Shown here one piece after another: positions 11,814 through 24,640 of a DNA stretch of 64,000 bases (its first letter is position 1; every line of letters starts with the position of its first letter). A program made the position numbers and the translations under genes. The notes under the pieces are model-generated. The model saw only the letters and a program-made list of their open reading frames with translations. It was not told the DNA's origin and did not search any database. The DNA lies in assembly GCA_028673005.1 (NCBI GenBank), contig CM054118.1, positions 58,721,338 to 58,785,337 on the forward strand, written 5' to 3'. This stretch comes from Tanypteryx hageni. Its lineage: Eukaryota; Arthropoda; Insecta; Odonata; Petaluridae.

Positions 11814-11817
<4 letters not shown>

Positions 11818-12590
11818 CATAGGTAGTCTTTCCGTAGACAGGTCCGTGATTATTCATGATTAAACCTGGTTCTCCATATGCTCCTATTTTCCTCTGTCCT
11901 CTTCATATCTTGATAACTCTCTTTCTCTTTCATATCGTCTATCAGCTGAAACCATTTCATACCTCTTTCATTTTTCCATCTAGTTTTCCTTCCAACACGT
12001 CTTTAATCATACTCTCCCTCCTCAGGTAATGTCCAACCCTGTTTGACTTCCTCTTTCTAATAGTCTGTATAATCATTCGCTTCTCTCCTACTCTTCGTAG
12101 CACTTCATCGTTTTTCATTCTATCTGTCCATTTTATCTTCAGCATTCTCCTCCAAGTCCACAGTTCAAAGCTTTCCAAGTATTTGACGTCATTTCTTCTT
12201 GGCGTCCATGTTTCTGCCCCGTACAAAGCTATACTTCATACATAACATTTTATGAGCTTCTTGCGGATATCTTTCCTTATATCCCCCGTAAGTAGATGTT
12301 TCTTTCTTCTGAAAGCCGCTTTTGCTTTTCCTATTCTAGTCTTAATCTCATTCGTACATTTTGCTTCTCATGTTATGATGCTTCCAAGGTATTTCTAGTT
12401 TGAAATTTATTCTAAAGGCTTTCCTCCAATATCTTTGTTCAAATTATCTTTTTTGTCCGATATTCGAATGAACTTGGATTTTTCTGTATTTATTTCCATA
12501 ACGTATTTTTTACCTGTCATTACTAGTCTGTTTAACATTTTCTGGAGTTCTTCCTTTCCCCCTAGAAGTACTTGATCACCCGCGCATTAC
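11814..12590 (-). pseudogene. 5'-truncated RTE/BovB-like LINE: RT C-terminus and 3' end
   Basis: Read on the minus strand in one frame from about 12590, the translation begins at the position of the RT catalytic box, with AGD-Q-V-L-L-G where the family has ADD-Q-V-L-L-G. It continues through the thumb/connection region to the family's C-terminal signature. Recognisable phrases are ALYGAETWTPRR, WTWRRMLKIKWTDRM and GHYLRRESMIKDVLEG. Four in-frame stops, clustered near 12235-12415, interrupt it. Full RTE-type proteins carry an APE endonuclease and RT upstream; here everything before the active site is missing and CA-rich microsatellite DNA abuts the break. 5' truncation is the normal outcome of target-primed reverse transcription. 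The 3' sequence ends at (TA)n. It is related to the copy at 33.3-35.7 kb and to the scrap at 35886. Confidence 0.88.
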
Positions 12591-12710
12591 ACACGCACAC
12601 GCACGAACGCACAGACAGACACAGAAACACACAAACACACACAGACACACGCACACACGCCCAGACATACACACATGCACGCGCGCGCGCACACACAGAC
12701 ATACACAAAT
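12588..12710. repeat. (CA)n/(CG)-rich microsatellite
   Basis: Imperfect acacgcac/acagacac run next to the truncation point of the LINE fragment. Confidence 0.85.
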
Positions 12711-14481
12711 TTATATGAAAGAATATTTTTAAAATAGTCTAAAAAATCCGAGCTCGTTTATTAAAGTATCAGTTGTTTTATAAGAATCACTTATTACAAT
12801 TGAAGAAAATTAATGTCTCTGAGAGCGAATGTAACCTTTGATTCGCTTGTTACTTACCAGAAAAAAATGACAAGCTAAAATGATGTATTTTTGGACGTCG
12901 TAATTTATTTTCATAAATAATATATAATACCGTGGCAGGAAATTAATTATTTATTTAATAGTTGTAATTTCACGTTAAAGTTTTAAAAAATATATTTATT
13001 TCAAAACGTATTAATCAACTGTCATTCATTAAAAAGAAAATATTAGTGAAAACATACATTAAAAGTGGAACATTTATAATATTTGAAACACTAGAAGATC
13101 TTTTATGTGAAAATGAAATTTAGAGAAATACGGCAGTTAGATGACATAAATATATGCATAATAAAAAGAAGTGAAAGTTAATTTGTGGCACCGATGCAAT
13201 TTGGATTTTCGTGTAAAACTTTGAGTCGATCTCGGGATTAACGTGTAAAACATTTTCGACTCCATAGTTTTTAACATACTATAAAAAAAGCGGGAATTGA
13301 TCCCACGTTCAGCAAGCTTACTGCATGTCGGAGGAGGCTTTTAGTGTCGAGAACATGCACTGATGAATGGGATTATCTACCTTTTCATGCTATAACTCAC
13401 CCGTAGACCAAGTAATTTATCGGCGTATTTGTGCGTTGAAAGCGACGAATTTACATAACAAACCTCACACTACTGAAACGATAAAGGCCGCAAAAATTTT
13501 ACGCAAATCTATTCCGAAAGAAGTTCATGTTATATCGCCGTGCTGGCGAAAAGATTTTCCCCGCACCATGTTGAAAATAAAGTTGCATTCAGTATAAATT
13601 TTTATATGCGCGCTATCCTTCGTCATTAATTCAAACGATCCTTTGAAAAATATTAACTCGTCCTTATTCAAACGGTTCAGAGAACGAATGCGAGCATTCT
13701 TGATTTTTCTTATGTTTACATCCGGGGTGATATCCTGAATGATGGAGTTAAACCGGAATTTCTGTTCCAGAGAAATCGATTGGAGGACGTAACATTAATA
13801 TCGCGCAAAAAAAACGGAGAATGGTACTGCGAGGATAAAAGCGCAGTATCCGTTCAGCTGAGTGGTTATCAATGCCAAAGGCGAAGCAGTTTTTGTAGCG
13901 TTTAGGAATGCTATAGTAAGTGGAGCTACTTGGAAACGCTGTTTTTTCCTGACCCTGGTCCCTAAACGCTACACGCATAAATATGCCACGAGGCAAAAAA
14001 TTAAACCTGCGCAAAATCTAGATTTATGTTGAGTTGGGGTGGATAATGCTCGCTCCTAACCGCCCTTATCTTTTGCCAAAGTAATCTCGATATCCGAATA
14101 GCTTTGGAGTTTACATTAAGAATGATACAGTGGCATTGCTTAACAATTGTTCCTTCAAGTGGTTCAATGATGAAGGAGCTAACTTGTTCCCCAGTATTCC
14201 TTTAAGACGTATCCTTTAATGTGCATTTGGTTGACAACTGCTGGTCGCTTGCTTAAAAATGTTTTAACACGGGAAAACGGAAGAGAGAATAAATCCTACC
14301 GCCACAGTTGCGTCCCATGTTTGCCATCAGAGCCGAAAACCGTGTCTCGAGTCTCCTTTACCATACCTTATATCCCCTTCACTATATAGGACCTGTAATA
14401 ATAATACGTTAGTATAACTAGAACGTAAATATCATGGAAAACTTCTGTAGTTAAATTTATGTTTAGATTGACATGTTAGAG
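12711..14481. other. AT-rich stretch with no recognisable gene
   Basis: A weak B-box-like piece (GCGGGAATTGATCCCACG at about 13290) could be a decayed SINE head read on the minus strand, but an A box is missing. Nothing else is supported. Confidence 0.5.
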
Positions 14482-14970
14482 CAGGAGTCTCGAACATGCG
14501 GCCCTCGGGCCTCATGCGAACATGGTGGAATATTAATGTGGCACTAAAAGTAAGTTACTCTATTACATGATACGGCCCAAACTTAAATGAATTTCTTGTA
14601 AAATATTTGTCGTAAATTTTTGTAAGTAACCAAGAAATTTAAGTAGCGTGTTAAATCAGCCATTTCAAAATATCCGCTGTTTATTTCTCATTCCCATTTA
14701 TAAATAGGGTACATGAAAATGTTGTTGACGCTACCAGCGTGTATCTTTCCTGGTTGACTAGGTTTAAGAGCGTATCGAAGGGTTTGGGCGAAATTCTACT
14801 CTATTGGAAGGGGAGATCGAATGTCCAGAGAATATGAAACGTTTAGAGGATGGGAATAGCCTTTAAAATGTAATGCGACCCGAGGATTTGGTACGGTGTC
14901 TCAATGCGGCCAACGGATATGGTTCAGGGTCTTCATGCGGCCGCTCACCGATGCGTGTTAGAGTCCCCTC
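14482..14970. mobile_element. hAT-like MITE, diverged (489 bp)
   Basis: The left end CAGGAGTCTCGAACATGCGG and right end GCGTGTTAGAGTCCCCTC are imperfect inverted repeats (13 of 18). Subterminal 'gcggccc' repeats match the style of the element at 1050. Flanking 8-mers TGTTAGAG and AGTGAGAG agree at 6 of 8, so the TSD is plausible but eroded. Confidence 0.7.
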
Positions 14971-15040
14971 AGTGAGAGGAATATTGCATATCCTACATCT
15001 TATGCAACCTCAATGACATTACCGAGGCTGTGCATTAGGA

Positions 15041-15493
15041 CGGGATGTTCAACCTGCGGCTCAAGGGCCAGACGCGGGAAATCTCCTGCGGCCCACAACC
15101 AGTGTTTCGTAGTATTCAAAACTTTTTCATTTTTACTTGGATTTACCCACCAAATGTAATTTTATACTATCTAGCAAAACCTGTTGAAATGTCTAGCTTT
15201 AAATTGAGACCCATTAATGAATATTTCTCGATTCAAATAAGTTCTAAAAAGAATTTTGTTTTTGATCTATTCTCAGAGGTATTTCTAAGATTGAATTCCA
15301 TCACGATTCTTAATATTGTACTATTAACACTAAAAACCTAATTTTAACTTATATGGTGCATAGGAATCTCTAAGTAACTTCCGATTTAACTTGAATCAAG
15401 CACGCCGAAGCGTTGACAATTTCCAATGCGGCCCACCGAAGGCTTCACTGCCATCAATTCGGCTCACCAAGTAGAAAAGGTTGCCCACCACTG
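15041..15493. mobile_element. hAT-like MITE (453 bp) with perfect TSD
   Basis: It is flanked by identical 8-bp duplications CATTAGGA (15033-15040 and 15494-15501). The right end AAAAGGTTGCCCACCACTG is the inverse of the family start CAGTGGTGGGCAACCT; the left end CGGGATGTTCAACCTGCGG has drifted and lost a base. Subterminal GCGGCCCAC repeats are present. A 98-codon open frame inside is incidental. Confidence 0.9.
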
Positions 15494-15501
15494 CATTAGG
15501 A

Positions 15502-17990
15502 AACCGATTTTCGTTTGCCTAAATGTTTGCAAACTGAATTGGCATCCTTGGTCAAATTAATCATCTCTTGCTTTAATTTATATCAAGTTAAAAATTATAG
15601 TTCCCGGCAAAAATAAAAGCTCGAGTGAATGCAAAATGGAACATAAAATTTGCAAAAATTAGTCATTTTATGATCAAACACCCATTCCCGCTACATTAAT
15701 GTCATTTTGGCGCATTATACAAGAAACGGATTTTTGAAAATGTCTAACCTGGGTTAATAGATAGGAAAATGCTTAAAATGCTGGTATTTAAAATATTTCT
15801 CTAATATCAAAAGGTTGGTTCAGTATTATTCATATTAAAATTATAGGTTGCTTCAGTAATAAAAATACACTATGAAACCATTTTATCGCTTGAAGTGGTT
15901 TCTAGATTGTTTTTCGAATTCTTTTTTTTATCTTTTCACTTTTCCCAAAATTCAACGTATGTAAGCCAAATAAATCTATTGGAGTATAATTTAATTAGCG
16001 ACATTATGCGAGTTAACGAACTGATGTTAATTATGTCAAATATTCACAATCACTTTTGGGTTTTATAATACTAATAAAAGATGAATAAAGACATGCGCAG
16101 AAACCTCTAAAAATGTTTCATTATTATATTTATTTTGTTGGCGAAAAATGGCTATCTTTATTGTGAAAAGTTATTCCGAACAGACTTAACTTGACAAAAT
16201 AACTTGGCCAGAGTTGTTTCGATAATCTAACTAAGTTATAAAAATATTAATTCTCGCGCGAGTAACTTCACACAGCAAATAATGACTGTTACGAAAACCA
16301 TCTATTTGCATCAGATAAAAATAATTCGGACCGAGAGGTTTTGAAGCGACGCCTAATTTACAACTACATCTGCGACTCGGGATAATTTTCCATCCGGTTC
16401 AGGAATGTAAAATTTATTTTTAAAAATACTCCAATGTTTTCCGAGGTGTAACATCGTATGGAGATTGATTTTCGGTCAAATTTGCTAAGACTCCATAAAG
16501 TTCATCTCCTTGGCGTCTCCCGCTCCGAAACTTAGCCAGTTCGCTGCGAGCGAAGCAAACACGGCCACATTAGAATTCCATAAAACTTCCTCGCTCTTCC
16601 GCCACCTCTTTCAACTCTCTCCTCCACTCTCCTTTCTTTCCTATATTCTCCTTCGTCATTTACCTCTCTCTCACTCTCCAAAGCCTCTTTCGGTTGTTAT
16701 AGACCTTTAGGGATATCAATTACGGCTTCCCGTTTCAGTACTGAAGACCTAGGATATCGGAGAAATGGGTGGGGAGGTGGAAAAAGGGGTCAGAGAGGGG
16801 CAGATAAGGGTGGGATGAGGAGGAGGGAGGGGAAAGCTTTCTTGTGTGCTTATTTGGCCGAGACAAATGACAGTCGGGAAGCGAAAATTTATCGCTTAGG
16901 CGTGAAATCCAGGCTCCTTGGGGTTCATGAACCCCATTCTACACGTTCCGCCGATTCAATACGTATCAAGTCGTTATTTTTCGCTTTCTCGCCCCTTTTT
17001 TATATGGTTCTCAGGGAAATCATACATAGTGTCCTTGACGCTCGGGAAAACATTCCCAAGCAATCGGATTGAAGTCAATCGCGTTAATTATTATCCTACC
17101 GTTGTACTATTAGAGCTTGCTTTACTTTTCTACTTACTAAAGTTAAATACGCAGCATTTTAAACAAGGCCATTTATTCTGTAATTTGTAGAGCTTTGGTT
17201 GATTGAATAATTACAACTCTATAAAATTTGTTTATAAAGGAGGGAGCACTTTCGATACTATATATTGGGTTAATCGCAAATTTACACGTTTCACGTCCTT
17301 TCCTACCCAAATAGAATCAATGGCTCTCACCTTATATATGTACATATATTTACTTAGTAAAAATGTCGAACCCAATTCAAGGCTCTGGTTAACAATTGAT
17401 TTGTAATTGACTTGAGTCTAATATGAAGACACTGGAAATTAGATAGCTAAGAACAAGGTAAATGCGCAACTACGGGTCTGTGTGCGCGCACTAAAAATCT
17501 TACCTGATCAAACCATAGCGTGGCAAAAACAGTTTGAGTCAAGAAAATTTATTACTTTGCATTTTGAATTACAAGCCCCAAAAACTAGCTTATGAAGCTA
17601 TTGGAAAAATCAAAGCATATTCAATTAAAGGTTTGAATCTAATTATAGGTAAAACACTGTGCCTGAAAAATTATCATCGACCAATTTAGGAGTAACCATG
17701 GGATCAAGCTGAAGGAACGCAATTGAAAAAAAAGTCGCAAGTCGTAAAAAAATTGTCATTTCCCGAAGCGATCCGCGCTTACGAACGCGGACCAACGGAG
17801 AATAATAAAACGTTAATGTTCCCAGACACGCACCTTTGGAAAAAAGAACACGCGGAAATGAAAACGGCGCGTGAATTGACGAGACGTGAAGGACAAGGGA
17901 AGGACACATTGGTCCTTTCTGTTGCCACGTGACGTCAACTTGATGCGTATAGTGATGGATGGATGGCCAAATGGGAAGGGTGCTTTTGGT
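15502..17990. other. AT-rich stretch with no recognisable gene
   Basis: Contains a short purine-rich patch (about 16760-16850). No protein family or RNA could be recognised. Confidence 0.55.
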
Positions 17991-18039
17991 CGGGAGGAGG
18001 CGCGTCGAGGGTGTAAGTGGGAACTTCGGGAGAGCAGGA

Positions 18040-18110
18040 AAAGCAAGATGGGGGCGCTGAGGGGGTTGGAGGGGGGGCGTGAAGGGAATGAGGGAGGGGT
18101 AGAAGATGAT
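18040..18110 (+). repeat. G-rich tract, potential G-quadruplex
   Basis: At least five runs of three or more G with short loops (ggggg, ggggg, ggggggg, ggg, gggg) lie on the plus strand. The long Pro/Ser-rich frames on the minus strand across 17.6-18.5 kb come from this composition. Confidence 0.5.
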
Positions 18111-19875
18111 AGATGGCGAGTGTAAATTGTAGGCGTCTTTCCATGTGTGAAAATTGAGCAAATTATCGTACTCCTAAATGTATACACCGCCAATTTCGCT
18201 GAACATCCGGCACGCTCGGTCAATATGTCAAACCTTATGAATTCAGAGGAACTGATTCGGTTGGGAAAGGGGCAAAAGGGGGGCCGAGGAATACTTTGAA
18301 TAATTAACTTGCTCAAGTGTACACACGTCAGTCGGCTCAATATACTGATGGATTTTCCGTACGCTAGTTCCTTACTCGCGCTTTCGTTTCGAATTATTTT
18401 CGAAGGTTTTACTATTTTGTTAAAATCGATTTTTGACCAATAAATCGAATTTTTAGAGAGCTGACTATTTACATTACGACAGGTCATAAAGGTTCGATGA
18501 AGTTGAATGCACCAGCTACGACGAAACTGCGCTGTAAATTTCCATATTTATTGGAAGATACATAACGCGTATAAAGTGAATTAAATTGCAGTAATGAGGA
18601 AATGTTTCGCATATTTTCTTTTTAAACTAACGTGGAAAAATTTCACTGCTCATCAGCTGAAATAATATTTATTTATAACATTAACCCAAGAGCAATTTCT
18701 AAAAATTTAGTGGAGAACAACGATTTTGGTCCACGAATTTTCTTCAGAACTTCGTTCTTGTAACACTTTCACGAGTTAAACGCGAAAACTATCACTTTGC
18801 AGCAACAAAGACCTTCAGAAAATTTAGATTTATTCCTAAAATAATTCTTCGTTAAATACCATGGCATCGCCTTGCAATTCTTTACGTTTGGATCGATTGC
18901 TTATGTAGATGTATTTTGAGAAAATTTTGGAATCGAGCCCATCTGAGAAGAAACTCATTTCAAATTAGTTTTCGTTCTACTTTTTGGCTTAACTCTTAAA
19001 GATTTAACATCTTTACTAATGGAAACAAATATCTCTCCGAGAACACCGAGAAAAACCCTGACTCCTTTGACTCCCTTTTGTCTACTCTCCAAAGAACGAC
19101 ATAATTTAGTTATCACATCTGGAGAAAATCTGTTTTTTTTTCCTCGTTCTGATCTACACAGAGGTATAAATATAATCATGGGAAACGGATGCTATAGAAA
19201 GGATAAATTGGATTGAGTTAGAATAGGACGGAAGATTGGTTCACGAGAGAAAGTAGGAGGTGGACAGACAGAGAGATGGAATTTCAAGGAAAAATATGAC
19301 GGCTCCGGGTGGAGCCTGTAGAGTTATTTAGTGAATGAAACAAGTGAAAAAGGATAGAAATATAAGTTGATTTGGAGAGGTCGAGCCAAAACGCTCCATG
19401 TTCATTCGACAAAGATTAAAACTTACTGTAAATATCATCCAATAAATGCTATAATTGTTCTGGGTGTTTCAATTGCATGTAACATTGTATAAAACAATAA
19501 TAATAAGTAGTTTAAGGCATACAAATGTGAGAAATAAATACTAATATAATACTAATACTAATAAATACACATAGTTTCCCACAAAAAGGGGTATTTGCCT
19601 CCCTCCCCCAACATTTCGCAAAAAACTGCACATTTTACATATAAAAGCCCATGTCTGTTCGTTTGTTGGTTACATGATATACATATTTTGCCGTGCCCTG
19701 TGTTTTAAATAAACGTTGCGATGAATGGCATTGCATTACATACGAAATAATAATTTAGGTATTAGAGCACATATAACATAGGCAGAAGAAACATACATAG
19801 TTATTAACATATCGCAGTAAATATTTGGAAATATTATCATCAAATTTAATAATAACGCGAGTAGTTATAATAAAT
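18111..19875. other. AT-rich stretch with no recognisable gene
   Basis: A small perfect hairpin GGCTCC-GGGT-GGAGCC occurs at about 19300 with no context that identifies it. Otherwise nothing is supported. Confidence 0.5.
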
Positions 19876-19883
19876 AGTACATC

Positions 19884-20328
19884 CAGCGCCGTAACTAGGG
19901 CGGGGCATCTGCCCCGGGTGTAACTAAAGAAGGGGCGCAAACATTGTTAAAGGTAAGTTGTGCATGTCACTAGGACAGGGGAGATTTCACTACTATACTT
20001 GTTCTAGACATTACGCATAGCAGAAACTATAAATTTCAAGGATGCAGTTGATGAGTTTGCTGCATTAAAATCACATAGAATAGCTCTTTAATATTAAAAT
20101 ATTTATACTTTCTGTATTTAAAATATGTGTGTCTAATTGTATGTAATTATATTTATAATTATGTATTTAAATTATGTACATTTATAGTAAGAAATTATAT
20201 CATTATAATTTTTTATTTATTTATTAATTGTTCGTTCTAAGTCCACATAGGTATTAGAGAATTTTTTATGGAGTGGGCGCATATTTGGTAATTTGCCCCG
20301 GGTGCTAAAATGGCTAGTTACAGCGGTG
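19884..20328. mobile_element. hAT-like MITE with CAGCGCCGTAACTAG ends (445 bp)
   Basis: The left end CAGCGCCGTAACTAG and the inverse of the right end, CACCGCTGTAACTAG, match at 13 of 15. Both lead into a 'GCCCCGGGTG' subterminal motif, present in direct orientation at the left and again just inside the right end. Flanking 8-mers AGTACATC and AGTACAAG (19876-19883, 20329-20336) agree at 6 of 8, consistent with an aged hAT target duplication. No transposase. This is a family distinct from the CAGGGGTGGGC elements. Confidence 0.85.
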
Positions 20329-20339
20329 AGTACAAGTAT

Positions 20340-20930
20340 TAAAAGAAGAGTATGAAGAAAAGAAAGCGGGAGAAAGTGTCCCCAACGAAAGAATGTGGAG
20401 GAATCAATATGATTGAGATACAGGACAGGAAGGAGAGGCGATAATAATGAGATGAAATTCAATAGAGACAGGGAAAGAGGAGGAGTGGGATGGATAAATG
20501 AAGAAGAGAAGAATGACAGAAAAAAAGGAAAAATATAATAAGGAAGCGCGAAACATTACTGAAGTAGGACAGAATAAAATGGGGCAGGAATGAGCAAGAA
20601 AAATGTAGTGAGGAAAAGAGATAGATATTAGGCAAAAATGAACCAACCGATGTGGTTAAAAAAGAATCGGAGAAGAAGAAATACCAAAAGAGAAAAACGG
20701 AGGAGAGGAGGAATAGAAGCAGACAGGCAGAGAGGGAAAGCGTTAGAGAGGGGGTGAGATGAGTGGAAGAGGAGAAAATCCACGAGTAGGATGTCACACC
20801 CGAGTCGACGTTGTTGATGAGCGGTGAGAGAGAGAGAGAAAGGGTGAGAGAGAGAGGGTGTGAGAGAGAGAGAGAGGGTGAGAGAGAGAGTGAAAGAGGG
20901 TGAGGGGGAGAGGTGAGGGTCGATCTCGGA
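20340..20930. repeat. Long purine-rich tract with (GA)n core
   Basis: Plus-strand sequence is almost all A/G, with a dense gagaga core at about 20825-20910. Minus-strand frames read Ser/Leu/Phe-rich for this reason only. Confidence 0.85.
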
Positions 20931-22904
20931 TCCCTATGTTTTCCGTCCTTGGCCCCTACCATCCGGATGGCGTGCCACTCCTTTTCTCAACCCATTCTCT
21001 ATCCCTCTCTCCTCCTCCAACCCTCCTCCCACCTCTTTTCTACCTCCATCAATCACTCTTCGGAAAGGAGTTGCGATGGGAACACGGGGTTGGTAGGGAG
21101 GCGTTTTCCTCTCTCTCTATCCTCTCACTCCCTTTCCTCCTCCTCCGACCCGTGTCCCCCTAGCGGCGGAACACGGTAGCTCCCAGCAGTTTGGTGGAGT
21201 GGGAATGGGCGGATAGGAAGAGGGAGCGAACGAGAGATGTTGTGTGCGATCGTATCGCGTTTAGGGAATAGAGGCAAGGGCCAAAGCGAGTCGAGGAAAA
21301 AAATCGGAGGGAGTGGCGTTCGAAGGGAAAAATATAACGGGAATGCTCGTGCTAAACGGAAGATGGTCATCACCGGAAGATTTCGATCTGAAGGGAAATG
21401 GTGGCGACGATTTTGATCTGTTTCGCGTTTAATCTGTCTTCCGCCTTGTAAGCGAGAGTTCAGAAAGTGTAACGCGACGATTTTACCATTATTCCGGGTT
21501 TTAAATTGTCAGAAGGAAGAATTATAATGTATGTGTATTTTATGAAGTTTAAACTTCGTCGCAGTTTAAGTGCGCCTATTTTTACAAAATAATGTAATTT
21601 ATAAACGTGAATTAATTGTGGCATAGACATGCGTTTAATAGAGTGTATTTTGATATTCGCACAACATTTAAACATTTATTCGAATCTTTTAACGGAAATT
21701 AAATACTTTGTTTCTTATATCAAAACAGCAATATAAGAACAATGCTATATAATTTGTTTTATACCGTTTTGGAATTAGCTACCATAGCATTCCTTATTAC
21801 ATAAAGTTTTGAGCAAGTTGGTTTAAATGTTTTATGTACTCAAAGTGGCATATGAACATTATTGAGGGAAAATTAATCGGAAGGCTTAAAAAATAAATTT
21901 TACAGTTAATTGTGAAAAAATTAAGCATAACCATTACAGTAGAAAACGACGCTGTGACGCATCATGGGAATAGTTTCGATGGAAACAAACTATTGCACAA
22001 AATTACTTTTTAATACTAAATTAATTAATCACTGAAAATTATTAAATTATTTGTTAGCTCTGTCTTTTAGCAAAACACTTTTCAATTCATTGTTTCGTTT
22101 TTAAATAAATAACTTTCATCCTTCTAACTCTGTATTTGCAATTTCAAATCTGAATTTACATGCCACGTTCATTTGAAATATCCCCTATAAAATAAACAAG
22201 CCAGAGCTATAACAATGAACTAAACAAGTGATCAAGCAGTTATTCCTTATACTTTACGATTAAACGCGCGTTTTTTTTTGTTCCGTTGATTCGTTCCCTT
22301 CCTCCAAAAATAATTCTCGGTGCCAATTTAAGTGCAGATTTCCCGCGTGCTTCGCCATAAATTATCGTATTTATTGTGCATGCTTCAACACCCCAATGGC
22401 GGATTGCGGGGTATAAATGTGACAGTAAATTTAAGCCGAGGGCAGATGAAAACAATCTTTTGAGGATTACTCCGAAGAGACAATCTCTCGCATTAATCAA
22501 AAATTCCCGCCGGAATAAAAATAATCATAAACACGCCAACGCCGATCACTCAGACGAAAAAGAGTCGGCGGAAAATTAGAAGACTATCAGATCCCGCTGA
22601 CGCGGCGGGTTTACTGCGGAGAATCTCCTTCATAAATGATTCGTTTCCGAGATATCATATTAAATAACGGCCTGGAAAACTGAGTTATTGGTTTTTAGGG
22701 ATCATGGGAGAATTATGGAGTATTATTCTGAAAGGTCTGGCATTTTGATTAGCCTTTCCGCGCCGTTATTATCTCAAGATCGTAAAGAGGTATTACTTTC
22801 GGGAAAATCTCGTTTGTTAGTTTTTTTTAATAGAAGTAAATTTCCATCTTTGATTTTCAGTTTATAAAAGTCTTATTTAAATTAATTTTGAAACCCGTTA
22901 TCTG
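20931..22904. other. No gene recognised
   Basis: A CT-rich patch (20990-21150) is followed by AT-rich DNA. Frames in opposite strands overlap and none carries a domain. Confidence 0.5.
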
Positions 22905-23070
22905 CGCCGGCTTTGGTAGAGGGGTGGTTTTTCCTGTATGCCTAATAATTCGCGAGTTTGGATTCTGTCGTGGGCAGGGTTGTGATTGCTTATCTTTGTT
23001 ATTATTGAGACGGTTATTCTAAAACGACTTTAACTGCTGTTTGTGGACGTATGAAATATTGCTATTGAAG
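22905..23070 (+). mobile_element. tRNA-like SINE head, family B copy 2 (decayed)
   Basis: The start GGCTTTGGTAGAGGGGTGG matches the copy at 9927. The B box has decayed to GAGTTTGGATTCT, and the tail keeps a CTGTTTGTGGACG phrase like TCGTTTGTGAGC in copy 1. Older than copy 1 and probably no longer a pol III promoter. Confidence 0.5.
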
Positions 23071-23880
23071 TGAATTCTTAGCATTGGAGTTGATATTTAT
23101 GCAATTTAAAATATAGGTTTTGTTATTATTGTACAGTCAAACATTTTCTAATATTAGACAGTCAGACAGGCTGCAACGCAAGTGTATATTTATAATATAA
23201 ATATAAAATAAAATATATATATAAAATATAATATAAAAAATTAACATATACGTGATTCATGCTCAGCAGATGAAATTTAGAGTTTTCAAGGCCCAGCCAT
23301 TGTAGCGGTCACGGGGCTCACGAGTTACCACCGTAATCCGCCCATTCAAGTGATCCTCCTACTTCCTCCAACTCTTTAGTCTTCTTTAATTTCTAAATGT
23401 AATATCTTCAACGCTTGCTTCAGCATTCGACTTTCGTATAAAACACCGTATCGATTCTTAAAAAATACGCATTTAAGAGGTCATTAGAGGAAATTGCAAG
23501 CGGTAACGCGCAGATAAAAAGCGTGAAATATAAATATTATACTAACTTACTTATAGGCTACCAGTTTTTGACGACAGAGAGAAAAGAAAACAACACTAAA
23601 AACCCCTTCTCATGATAATAGTATTTTTTTGCGACTCTCCGTCGGTGAACAAAAGCCTAAACCGCAGTCATAATAAAACACACACGCACGCACACACAAA
23701 CATCTCCCGGTTTTCAGCACCGGAATCCAGCAATATCCTTCACTCAGTATTAAGGCTCCCTGCGCGAGAAAACCATTGTTTTATGCGGCTCGGACCCAGG
23801 CTATCTCCCCCTTGGTGGGATGACTTAAGAGGGTTGGTTAGGGGCGTCCGGCTCGTCATTAATCTAAAGGGAGGATGACC
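23071..23880. other. AT-rich stretch, no gene recognised
   Basis: Includes an imperfect ATAAAATATA microsatellite (about 23185-23245). Nothing else is supported. Confidence 0.55.
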
Positions 23881-24640
23881 CTCTTCTTCCTACACCACCT
23901 CTCTCCCGCTGCCTCCCGCACGGCCCTTTTACTTCTCTTGGAGGTCCCTTCCTAGCCCCTCCTTCCCCCCTACCCCCCTCTCGGGTATCGCACAGACACA
24001 CGACTCCCATGGTAAAAAAAAATTCGGGGGGATAAGATTCGGTGGAGAAGGACGCCCTAAGAGGAACCGGAGGAAGAGATGGTTTCCGTTATATAAAGGG
24101 GAGTCCGGAGGAGAGAGGGGGGTTTGAACGTTGGGTGGGAGAGGTACGGGGAGGAGGAGGGGAGGGGTGGAGCTTTGGAGCCTACCGCCTAGGGAGCGTT
24201 TCGGCGTCCCGCACCCGATTCCCTTCTCCCTGAGATATGTCCGCTTACTCTCATACAAACACACGCTCTCGCTCGTTCTCTTCCCCGCACCAATGCCTCA
24301 TCTGACCTTTTAGGCGTGGGATTTTCGTTACCTCCCACGTCCATAAACGCCCCCCCCCCCCCCACGCTGCCCCCTCCCTCCTCCCCCTCCCTCCCCCCCA
24401 CTCCTGCCCAAAAGGCCCGCCTCATGCTTTTCGCCGCCACCGCCTAAAACTCTGCCAAAGCATTATTTCTTCTTGAGACGCCGCCTCTCGATAGAGTCCC
24501 TCTCTCTCTTTCTCTCTGTTCCGCTGGAGCGATTTTTGAACGTAACGAAGCGGAAAAAGGTGATCTTTTTCCATCACCGTGGAGAGATGGAGGGCGAGAG
24601 AGAGAGAGGAGGGAGGGTGTGTAATCGATGGTGTGCATCC
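23881..24640. repeat. GC-rich low-complexity block with C homopolymer
   Basis: Alternating CT-rich and GA-rich segments with a C run of about 14 at 24350-24364, which could form an i-motif or G-quadruplex. Overlapping frames on both strands are compositional. Confidence 0.65.

Noticed and set aside
13285..13350. Possible minus-strand tRNA/SINE head
   Set aside because: Palindromic GCGGGAATTGATCCCACG resembles a T arm, but no A box or body could be identified.
15045..15341. 98-codon plus-strand frame
   Set aside because: It lies wholly inside a hAT MITE with a perfect target duplication and has no domain.
17643..18487. 172- and 224-codon minus-strand frames
   Set aside because: They overlap each other and a plus-strand G-rich tract, with Ser/Pro/Leu bias and no recognisable family.
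19640..19720. Possible Helitron (GTCTGTTCGTTTGTTGG phrase)
   Set aside because: No 5' TC end, hairpin or CTRR end could be found around it.
20459..20962. 167-codon minus-strand Ser/Leu/Phe-rich frame that looks like a membrane protein
   Set aside because: It is the complement of a (GA)n-rich tract; the hydrophobic look comes from TCT/CTC/TTC codons.
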